Below are positions 1-11,300 of a stretch of DNA of 64,000 nt, in pieces. Position numbers and translations under genes: made by a program. The notes under the pieces were generated by a model. The model was not told the origin of the DNA and made no database searches. It was given only the letters and a program-made list of their open reading frames with translations. The stretch lies in NCBI GenBank assembly GCA_911728455.2, contig OU452225.1, forward strand, positions 22,602,495 through 22,666,494, given 5' to 3'. Position 1 is the stretch's first letter, and every line of letters begins with the position of its first letter. This stretch comes from Marthasterias glacialis. Its lineage: Eukaryota > Echinodermata > Asteroidea > Forcipulatida > Asteriidae.

Positions 1-239
1 ACACAGCAGATGGTGCAGCACCACCTCATCCAACTCAAAACGGGCGAAGGCGAAACCGCCAGTCAAGGGTGATTCGGCGCAAACAAACGAGGGCCGTAAC
101 GACCTGGGTGGTGAGTCCGCATTTTTCTGGGGTGATAACATAAATGCAAAGCCCCCAAAAAAGGTTGCCCGGGCATTCCACTATGAAGCATGCACTCACC
201 GTTTAACGCTTTCTTTCACCAACACAAAGAGGACAGAAT
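1..239. other. Unassigned sequence at window edge
   Basis: I recognise no gene, RNA or repeat here. It may belong to the PUM3 gene, which continues past the left edge, but no conserved PUM3 exon could be read on the minus strand. Confidence 0.4.
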
Positions 240-530
240 GGGCTGAAATTGTAGCAAAATTTCTCCCATTATACGGGGGTTATTGTGTAATCCCCGATTC
301 CAGACCTTTGTCCTTTTGTTCAAAGCAGAGAGTTAGGATACATCGAGAGGCTTCCACCATTGTTTATTCATTTTGTTTCGGCACAATGGAGGTAAGTCCG
401 AGTGAACTGAGTATCCAGCCTTTGTTCTAGTTTAGGAATAATCCTTGGCCATAGCTCACAGCCGAGTTTTGCAATCCACAGTGCATGGATTTGACATTTT
501 CTCGATAGAGAAATTACAAATCCATTTTTT
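240..530 (-). mobile_element. Truncated copy of the TTAA-flanked MITE family
   Basis: This stretch aligns by eye with the complements of the family copies at 2520-3098 and 16501-17090. Shared blocks include the GATTCCAGACCTTTGTCC motif, the TTGTTTATTCATT block and the GCATGGATTTGACATTTTC block. No terminus is present: the copy breaks off at about 530, where the 30-bp minisatellite starts. Confidence 0.75.
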
Positions 531-1375
531 TCCTGTCTACCTGGCAGGATTCTTTTTTTTGTCCTTTCCCCCTGGCAGGATTCTTTTTTTGTCCTGTCTC
601 CCTGGCAGGATTCTTTTTTTGTCCTGTCTACCTGGCAGGATTATTTTTTTGTCCTGTCTCCCTGGCAGGATTATTTTTTTTTCCTGTCTACCTGGCAGGA
701 TTATTTTTTTGTCCTGTCTCCCTGGCAGGATTCTTTTTTTGTCCTGTCTACCTGGCAGGATTCTTTTTTTGTCCTGTCTACCTGGCAGGATTCTTTTTTT
801 GTCCTGTCTACCTGGCAGGATTTTTTTTTTGTCCTGTCTCCCTGGCAGGATTATTTTTTTGTCCTGTCTCCCTGGCAGGATTCTTTTTTTGTCCTGTCTA
901 CCTGGCAGGATTATTTTTTTGTCCTGTCTCCCTGGCAGGATTATTTTTTTGTCCTGTCTCCCTGGCAGGATTCTTTTTTTGTCCTGTCTACCTGGCAGGA
1001 TTCTTTTTTTGTCCTGTCTACCTGGCAGGATTATTTTTTTGTCCTGTCTCCCTGGCAGGATTATTTTTTTGTCCTGTCTCCCTGGCAGGATTCTTTTTTT
1101 GTCCAGTCTACCTGGCAGGATTCTTTTTTTGTCCTGTCTACCTGGCAGGATTCTTTTTTTGTCCTGTCTCCCTGGCAGGATTCTTTTTTTGTCCTGTCTA
1201 CCTGGCAGGATTATTTTTTTGTCCTGTCTCCCTGGCAGGATTATGTTTTTGTCCTGTCTCCCTGGCAGGATTATTTTTTTTTTGTCCTGTTTCCCTGGCA
1301 GGATTTTTTTTGGGGGGTCCTGTCATCCTGGCAGGATTCTTTTTTTTTGTCCTGTCATCCTGGCAGGTTTTTCGG
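531..1375 (+). repeat. 30-bp minisatellite, about 28 units
   Basis: About 28 near-identical 30-bp units each contain CCTGGCAGGATT, a T-rich run and GTCCTGTCT. Units alternate between two subtypes (CTA or CTC before CCTGG, and TTC or TTA after GGA). The last three or four units diverge and vary in length. The period is a multiple of three, so the plus strand stays open and reads as a repeated LPGRI(I/L)FLSC peptide; this is a by-product of the repeat, not a gene. The unit resembles the subterminal sequence of the neighbouring TTAA MITE family. Confidence 0.95.
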
Positions 1376-2200
1376 CAGAATCTATGCCTTTCCTAGTCAG
1401 GGTTGGCGTGCCTATGGCCATGTGGCTGATCTAGCTAGCTCTAGGGGGCTATGGATATTGAATTATGGGTCATAGTGGCAGCAGTTGCTGCAGTGGCAGC
1501 AGTCCTTTAAAGCGGTTGCAATTTTTGCCCATTGGCACATGAGAAGACAGTCGGTATGCTTACTTATCTTTGCTAAGAAATTGACACAGTGACTTGGCAG
1601 GTCTGTGTGCCTTCAGAGAAGGTTCATGCACTATGCAAGCAAATTCATGACGTCTTAAGCATGACAATTTCAGTCACTTGTTGATTCTTTGAATTTTGTC
1701 CGCAAGGCAATTTCCCCGGTTCAGGCTTTCCTGAGACGGTCAATTGCCTTAGTTAAGGGTCTTATGAAACCCCATCATAGAGTGCATATTTCTACTGGGG
1801 CCTGGTTAGATTTACACTTTAATGGCATGTCTCTGTCTAATAATAGAAATTGGGATAACACGGCTGGGCTCTTAACAGACAGTGATGCAGCATTGTCTGT
1901 ACAGCATTGTCTGTAGTGGGTATACAATGAATTTGTTCACTTCAATATGGCTGCATTGGGCGTTTTGATACCAAGTACTTATGGCTGCTATGGTAAATGG
2001 TTAAAGGATAATTTATTGGTTGCCTGTAGAAATGCCTAAAATTCTCCAATTATACTGTACCTTTTTTTGCTTCTTTTTCAAAATGTCAATAAACATACCA
2101 ACAAGTTTTATGTTCAGTGCCTGCGTTTATATGCATAGGAGACACCATTTTACAAAATTGATATGAAATTCAATACAGTGTAAATAACAGGAAAGCTTAC
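1376..2200. other. PUM3 intron or 3' sequence with nothing recognised
   Basis: This is AT-rich noncoding DNA following the donor site of the 2201-2346 exon. The next expected PUM3 exon is not visible here, so it probably lies beyond the left edge. Confidence 0.5.
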
Positions 2201-2346
2201 CAATAGCATGCCTCAGTACAGCAATCATTAGGAGACATTTACTCTTACTGTATGCCATTTCTCTTGCATTTTCACAAACAAAGTTGAGCAAGTAGCTTGA
2301 TGCAGTTTGCAAGAGCTCCTGCTGTCTCAAGTGCGAGTCCTTTTTG
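2201..2346 (-). CDS. PUM3: PUM3 downstream exon (C-terminal third)
   Basis: It encodes KKDSHLRQQELLQTASSYLL and then ENAREMAYSKSKCLLMIAVL, matching the family segment after the GDGNAHSKKD-like linker. The acceptor is TTTCAG and the donor GTAAGC, with phase in 2 and phase out 1. The phase-0 end of exon 9 does not fit this phase-2 start, so at least one exon between them is missing from what I can read. Confidence 0.85.
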
Positions 2347-5300
2347 CTGAAACCAAAAGTTGAACAAATAGGTATTAAAGACAAACCAAAAGGCAATATT
2401 AAAGACAACATCTGCTTTTTTGAACCATTCAACAAAAACAGTTTTCACAGTTTAGTGAACAGTTCATATATGTTTTTATACATTATTAATCTCAAATTAT
2501 AAAAGTTTTAGACAGTTAACCAGTTGATGCCAGGATTCTGTTGTGTTTTTTTTGGTGGAATTGCTGGAATCTTTTTTCTTTGAGGGTACCGCTTTCACAA
2601 AGAAACCCCGACTTGACAATGCCAAGAGAAAAAAAGGTTCTCTTTATTGGATCGTCTGTTTTGTTTCTTAACCGAGAAACTGTCAAATTCACACAGTGTG
2701 AATTAAAAAAACGTTACCTACGGCATAGGAGTGGCACTAAACACATGCCATGGATTGCCGGCTCACTCAAACTTACCTCCATTCAGTTGAAATACAATGA
2801 ATGAACAATGGTGGAATCCCTTTCTTGGAACTAAAGGAAAAAGGTCTATAATCAGGGATTACACAAAAATCGCCTCTCAATGGCCAAAAAATGCGAGTAA
2901 AATCAAGACTTTTTTGGTCCTTGTTTGGGTAAAACGAAGCATTAGACGACATGTGTATGGTCTACGCACGCTTCGTATTTGAATGACCGGGCCCCCTTCG
3001 GTCTAGTGGTCCAAAATTGCACAATGGCGTCTTAAGATGGCTTCCATTTCCAGGCAGGGTAATATTTGTGTGTATTCATGTCATCCGGTGTCAACTGGTT
3101 AAACAATCCTGTTGGTTGACAGGTGGGCACATAATTATGATTACCAAGTTGTTTAATTTGACCCAAACCACATACTTCAGCACTTTAGCAAATGCTTGTC
3201 CATGTGCTGATACCTCATAATGGTAGACCCCTGTGCAAAATGGACCCTGAACAGGAATTGAAAATTTACAAAACAGGCAACTAAAGTTGTTTACTCATTC
3301 ACCTATATATTCATATATCTTAGATCTTCGAGGGAGCAATGACAGGTTTTTTCTAGAGAGTGAGAGAGGTTTTTGACAAACACTGCTCTCAACAGAGCCG
3401 TGCAAATTTAGACTCCAACTTGTCTGCTGTATTGCATTTTTTCTGATGCAAGAGAGGGCTTTTTTAGTTCAAGCAACTTTTGGAGTGGTGACTATGGGGA
3501 AAATTCAAGCGCGATACAATGTATGTAGACACCCCTAAACACTGCCAAAAAGTTCATCTACATGTAGTTTGGAAAAACTTATCGTCCTACCCCAAAGTTT
3601 TTTCTTTAAATGGAAAGAGCAAACAGTGTTCTTTAATATCTGAAAGAATGAAAAAATCGATATTTGTAGTTTCAAAATAATCGTGCCAAAAGAATGGAAT
3701 CGCCCAATGACGATAAATTGTATATGTTGTTTTGTATACATGTACAGTGCGTTTGACAGTGACATACCATGTGTGCGTGACTCAGTGTATACACAGCATG
3801 CGCGAATGCAGACGGTTGTGCACACAATTTGTATTTCAATTCGAAGGAGCTCTGTTCACTTGTTCGTGAATGAGTAGGTACCAACGTTGATGGCGCGCTT
3901 TACTTTTCACTGCGTCCACCCCCTCAGTTCATATGAATTGGACAGAATTCAAAGATTACAAAATAGTGCAGCTCGTTTATTGTGTTCTACACCCATGAGA
4001 GAACATATTACCCCATCACTCAGGGAACCTCATTGGCTATCAATTAGAGAACGGATTAATTTTAAACTTGCTCTTTTTGTTTTTAAATGCTTGAACAAAA
4101 CTACTCCTAGTTATCTTTCCACTTTACTGTCACATTACACTCCTCCACGTTTTCTGCGGTCCACACTTGACATCACTCGCTTGAATGTTCCCCGCACAAA
4201 CAAAGTTCTGGGTCAAAAAGCTTTCAGTGTAGCTGGGCCAATGTTTTGGAACAATCTTCCTGCTGTTGGTAGGGAATTGGTTAGTTTATCTTTATTTATC
4301 CATATTGATCTCTTTCATGTGCGCTATAATCTTGATGGAATAGCGCCTTACAAATTCTAATTGTTATGTTATGTTCACCAACAACCTGACCACAGCCTGT
4401 GTGCTGTGAGTGGTATGTCACTACATTAAGTACAGCACTAAAAAAAAGTCCATGGATTTTTTTGATTTGTTTGGTGCTCAAATCTCAGTCAATTCTGAAC
4501 GGATTTCGTTCATTTATAGGTTGTCACATGTCTTGGGTCATCATTAATGGTCCATGCAACATGAGAGAGCCTTTTATGGATACGTACACACATATATACA
4601 ACATTGCGTGAATTATAGTAAGATGTCGTCAGGTGCATTGAGTCAATACAGAATTTCAGTATTCACTTTCTGTTTAGATGCAAATATGTTCGACACCGTT
4701 ATTTCATGCTGTACTGTCAGGAGCATTTTGTAAATCGTTGACGAAGATACTTAATTCGTATAAAAAGTAAAACAGAGCACATTTTTTCCACGTTTTTGTG
4801 TTCAAAACCTTCCACTGCAAGTGTCCCAGCAATGGTGGCGTGGTGCGCGTATGGGCTAAAAAAGATTGGTCTATAGTGCCTCTCCTTTTGACAATATTCG
4901 CACTAACCACAACACTAATATTTGAAATGTTATCCTCTAATAATTCTAATAATGGACATCTATATAGCATCAGTATCTGCCAATTTTGATGCTAATAGGA
5001 GACTTTTGAGATGTCAGTGGGCGCCCCAGTAAGCGATCCTTTTCTATTGCTCTAATAACAGAAAAGATGTTTTGCAATTCTTGGTGCGTGAATTTGACAG
5101 TTTCTCGGTCAAGAAACAAAACGGACTATCCAATAAAGAGAACCTTTTTTCTCTTGGCATTGTCAAGTTAGAGTTTCTTTGTGCCAGCGGTACCCTCAAA
5201 GAAAAAAGATTTCAGCAATTCCACCCAAAAAATCCCGCCAAGGGGACAGGGCAAAAAAACAGACTCCAGGCGGCAACTGGTTAAACGATCTGGGCTCCCT

Positions 5301-8300
5301 GGGGAGTATTGTAATTTCCTGTGTTTAAGTCACCCAGTGTATGAGGCACAGTACTCCCAAATCATGGAAACAAGATTCAAGTGTCAACGTGTAATGCACA
5401 CTGTTATCACAAGGTTGACTACTGGGGCATGAGAGGCTACCTCTGTTCTGCAGACTGGTCCCTAGCTTTTTAAGGCCATGATCCAGAAGAGGCTTGCAGC
5501 AATCTCACCAACAACAACTGTGGTGCAATGGATATCAATATCCCTAGCAGGCTGATATCCAAAAAGACTAGAGACAAAGTATGGTTCAACGATTGTTTTT
5601 AAACAGCAGCAACCAAGAAATGCCGCTTGTTCAGGAAATTGAAGAAAAACAACACTCAAGAAAACAGGGACAAGTTTGTGGAAGCTAGAAAGGAATACAA
5701 TGAGACAGAGAAAGAAACAAAAAATGTGTACAAGAAGAAGCTGAAGAAGGAGCTCTCAGATGACAGCCTCAGTAGTAAAAAGTGGTAGAATACTGTTAAT
5801 ACCTTGTCTAAAAGAGTAACAAGAAACCATATACCAGTACTAAAAGAAGGCAACCTTGTATACACCACAGCCAAGGAGAAAACTGAAAAACTGGTCCAGA
5901 CAAAAAAACAGAATCCAGGCAGCAAAGAAATACCAACTAGAGGAGCCTGCACCTGAGGTTCAGCCGACAACAACCATTGAAGACAGTGTGGACTTTGGTG
6001 GGCCTAGTTGTAATGAGCACACATGTTAGCTGTTATTGATATTGTATTTGACCTGATATAAGTAATATGTGATGAAGTTAAACCATTTTATACCTTGTTG
6101 TGTTATTATCCCCTTTCTGTAACAGCTCCACAATCTTGGGATGAAAATGGGTCGGATGTCTTGGTGAAAGAAGATAAAGTAACACCTTGCGCCCATACTG
6201 ATCCTCAGCTAACTCTTCTACAGATTTCATCATTTCCTAACAAAAAAATACACCACACATTTTACACCATCTATACAGAGAGCTTACAACTTATATTTTA
6301 ACATTCACTGAACTGTCATGAAATAAACACCCCCCAAAGATCAATTTTTGACTTTGTGTAGCATCTACTTTTCTCTTGAGGAAGGGGTGTTGCAAAAATT
6401 GCAAAATAATAAGTGTAAAGCATACATATTACAATCTCAATGACACCCACCCTTGAAGCGTGGTAAAGGATTTTCTCCCTAAAGATATAAAGATGTGGTC
6501 ACGAGACACCCCCATTTTAAAATCTGAGGACTTGGTTTGAGCAATCACAAGTTATCCCAATCAAACTTCACTGCTGTGAAGCTCTTTTAATTGTAGGATT
6601 CTACAAGCATGATTGACATATTCTCAACTACATGTACTTAGTTTTTAATGCCATTTGAGTTTAATGTATCAATGTACAGGGTTCTCCCCAGGATTTTTCA
6701 AAACTGTAGTGCTTTTATGTCGGACAGGCGCTGTCCCAGGATGCGAGCGCGAAGCGCGAAGCCCTTTATGGCATGGGTCGGGGCCTGGTCTTGGGCCCTG
6801 GGAAAATTTGAGGTTTTACATGCTATCTGCTGCATTCTGGTGTATTCAAAGAGACTCCAGAAGTATTTGAAAATATTTTTTATCAAATGTAATTGGGTAA
6901 AAAATTGGCCATGGGTTCCCCTGTAGGTGGTGAACCTGTTACAATGATATATTTTGATATGTTTCAGTTCACATCTGAAATAAGTTAAATCCTTATTTTC
7001 AATTGTATTGTAATTTTTGCACACATTTTTGTGTATTTTAATTATTATGACACTCAAACTTTTCAGGTCTTAACTTTTTTCAACTCTTTTTCAAGTTTCA
7101 AAGCAACCTGGGCCTACTTGTTTTAAGACTAGAGTGCAGTAAACTAAACCATAAAACAGATGACACTCCAGTTATTGTTTTCAAATAAAAATCAAATAAT
7201 GTAAAAGACAAAGCAGTAGTTTAAATAATAAATAAAACAGAAAAATATATTATACCCCAATGAGGGAACACCCCCCCCCCCATACTCGTGAGCTGTACCC
7301 CGATCGTGTAATTGGGCTCGTACAATCAGCTATAATTATTGTATGCGCGTTGCGAACGAGAGGTTGAGCGATCAACACACTTTTTGGGGTCGATCTCGTT
7401 TCCGCTGGTACCCGTCTTCATAAACGGCGCACTTTCTCACTTTGCCCTTCAGAAGGGAACCAGTTAGGCTGAGCAGCACTCGCATGTGCACTGTGTTGCT
7501 GATGCATGATCTGATGCAGGATCAACAGACTGAGCATGCATCGACACGGCGATCATTGTGGTGAATGTGTTTATCTGTCATGTCTATGTCGCCCACTTTG
7601 TGGACTTTTGAAGTGTGATAAATACCAGCTAGGAAACAGCACGCAACTTGTGAGCTTGAGTGACTTTTATGGGACGAGAAACTATGTTTTCCTCGAACAA
7701 TTTTGTTTCAAAAAACAAAAATAATAATAATAATAATGGTATTCAAACATAAGGTTTATTGCTGATCGCGACGACGAAATAGCGCAAAGCATGATGGGAA
7801 GACAAAGGGGGCAGTGGCAACTGCGCCACCAAGACACATGATCCCTTTCCTATCCCATCATGCCTCATCGCAGGGCACCACCTGTTGACAAAAGACCTTA
7901 TGGGGAGCGTATCGGGTGGGAAAAAGTGTGATCAGCCTTTTCACCAGCGAATCGGCCAAGAATTCTTGCATATTGGCCCGATACGCTAGCTTGTACGTGG
8001 GGAGAACCCTGATGTACATCACCAGCAAATGTGCTGAAATCTTAGTATTGGCCCTGATTCAGATATTGCATTAACCAGTAGTTGCCGGATGAGGTGTATA
8101 CACACTAATGTTTCCCCTGCCTGGAAACTGAAGCTTGTGTAAAATCGGAATACCAGAACAAAGGTCGCCTGGTCATTATACTGCTGAGCGTGCACAGACC
8201 ATGCACACGCCGATTAATGCTTCGTTTCACCCACTCAAAGACAAAACATGGTCTTGACAATTTTGTCGTTTTCTTGCTATTGCGAGGCCGTTTTTCTGTA

Positions 8301-11300
8301 ATCCCCAATTCCAGACCTTTGTCCTTTTGTTCCAAGAAGAGGATTGCCAGACATACATGAAGGGAGGCTTTCACCATTGTTCATTCATAATATTTTGGCT
8401 CAATGGGGTAAGTCAGAGTAAACCGGGGATCCAGCATTTGTTCCGTATTTAGTACCAATTGTAAGCCATGACACACGGCCGAGGTTTTGCAATTCACCGT
8501 GCATGAATTCAACATTTTCTTGATAGAGAAAACAAAAATCACTTTGCAATAAAGAGAATCTTTGTTCTCTTGGCTTTTTCAAGTCAAGGTTACTTTGTGC
8601 CGGTGGCACTCTCAAAGAAAAATGACTCCGGCAATTCCAAGAAAACAATCCTGGATAGGAAAATATGAAAGAATCCCAGTGGCAACTAGTTAATGTGTAG
8701 GTCAACCTCACTCATGGCATAGCATTGTGTGTACAAATGTTGTCATTTGATTTTGCATGACAGCAACTTCCCAGCGTGTGGAGACACTTAACCCTTCAGT
8801 CATTGTACTACCTGGCCATTTATTCACTGAAACAACCCAAGATTACAAAACAACTTTGTATCTTAGGTTTTACTTGTGCTAGCAGGTCACACCAAATGGC
8901 TAAAGAGCGATCTGAAGATTACAATGGTCTAAAATTGCAAATGGTCATCACTGAAAAAAGTGACCTACATGTATTCTTCTTCCAATGGTTCAAAGGTTGA
9001 AAATCAGAAAATATAATCAGAAAATATTTACCTCTATGATGACCTTACGAACCAGAACAGTATCATCTACACAGTCGAACAATGCCAGCAGGACCTGGTG
9101 ACCATACTCTTCCTTGCTTATCTTACAAACAAAGGTCTTGAAGGACTTTATTATAGCCTTACGGTCCTGATTAAGTAAACAAATTAATCAACAATTAAGC
9201 AACAACCAACATACAAACATTTGTGTTTTAGTCCAGTGGCTATGAGATCAAATTGTGTATGAAATCTGGAGAGTAAGTCAAGTGTTTATTTGAAGACAAA
9301 GACAAAATTATACATAGCTGGAAATTTGTGACTTTAAGCCACAGCAGCTCATGTAATAAAAGAAACAAATGGGGGATACTAATACATGTACATAAGAGCA
9401 AACCATTTTACGCAAATAGGTTAGTTACAACACAACACAGACCAACTTTGTCAGCCCCTACAATAGCTTACTTTGTTTTATCTTCCATTTTTACATCATG
9501 AACTCTCTTTTAAAAGTTATTTTCTTGTCTCAACATTTTTAGTGGAATTTGAATCCGTTTACATTTATACAATTTTAAACAATCTTTGTTTTGTAATCTT
9601 TGTGTTTTGATGGATGCTAATTAGGGACTTAGTTTAGTTTCAGCAGAGGGTGTTTTGTTTGTAATGAAGGCATAGATATTATAGACAAGTGTGTACAAGT
9701 GTATTGCGACAATAACCATGTCATTTCATTTGCTTTCTTTGCATCTACTCTCCTGATGTGACTCTTTACATATCGCTTCTCTTGCATTTTCTGCTTCAGA
9801 CCAAAACTCCTGCTCTTCGTGATATTTACTACTTTCCATTATGCTTTAATCTTTTTTTGCTTGCTCACATGACAGGAAAATTAACCTTGCTTTTATGTTT
9901 AAATTTAAACCTGACCAATTTCTGCTTACTCAGTACATGTTCAAGTTTGTATAACAAGTTTGCAAATGAGACAAGTCAGATTGTAAAAGCACAAGATCCA
10001 CTATTTTGCATTTACAAAACAGGTTCCACACACAGGTTGTAACAGCAAATTCTTCACTTGCAAACTATACATGTCATGTATTCATGGACGACTACATAGC
10101 TGGGTTTTTTTTCAACGTCTTTCCGATTCAAGTTTAAGAGGCAATCAGAAAAATAATTCATTCTAAATTACCTACAAAACTAGTATGCACAAATTTGACC
10201 ACCAAGAAAATAGTTAATTGAACATCTTGATTTCATCGTACATTGATAGCTGTTTCAGGTCTAGTGCTGAAACAGCTAATACTTTTCTTATGTAATTGCA
10301 TTACCTTTGCTGTCCCATACCAAAGACAATACATAGCTGCTCTTGCACCATCATGTGTGTGCAGAATCTGTACCACGATGTCTCTTAATCCTTCTATCAA
10401 TTCCTGACAGTAACAAAGATAAAGTTGATGTTTCATGATATGTCAACATAAAGGAAAACTACAAAATTCCTTTTTGTTTTGGTTCATAGTAAATTCAATA
10501 AATGCTATGAACTATATTCATGCAACCAAATTAAATGGTATAACTATATGAGTAAATCAATGGATAACAAATTAAACAACACAAAGCAAAACTTTTTCAT
10601 CATTAGTTATACCATGTTTTAACCAGATCGAGTAAACCAACTTCTGTATACACCAAGAACATTATATATTTTTTTAATTTCATTTTTGTTTTATGAGGTC
10701 AAAACCCAGACAATCCATTGTGAGCATGCAAAGGCATGCAGTCACCATGCTACACTTAATTTCCCTCCATACAAGGCGGGACAAAACGTACTTGAAGTCA
10801 TGTTCGAAATTTCCCTTTTTTCCGGGGGTTATTATTTAATTCCAAAATTCCAGACCTTCAGCCTTTTGTTTTATACAAACGAGGATTATGAGAGATTGAT
10901 GTTCTGCCACTATTGTTTATCATTGTATTTGGCATATGGTGGCAAGTCCGAGATTCCAGCAAACCATGGTGGATAATCGTCAGGGTTGTCCGATTCACAA
11001 TGAAGACATTCCACATTTTCTCAACAGAGAACAAAAAACCCTGGTGCATTTTATGAGTACATTTGTTGTCTTTACTTTGTTTAATTAGTTTCATTGTGAC
11101 AACAATATATTTTCACAAATTATTCTGAACATTCCGAAAAATTAGTTCCCTGGGTGAGCATGGGAAAACTTTGGTCTGGAATCGGGGATTACACAAAAAC
11201 CACCTCTCAATAGCCAGAAACAGCAAAATATTCAAGACCATGTTTTTGTCTTTGTTTGGGTAAAACATAGTGTTAGACGGCGGTGTGGTCCGTGCAGGCT

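Noticed and set aside
445..1434. 329-residue open frame rich in LPGRI-FLSC
   Set aside because: It is translation of the 30-bp minisatellite; the period is a multiple of three, so no stop arises.
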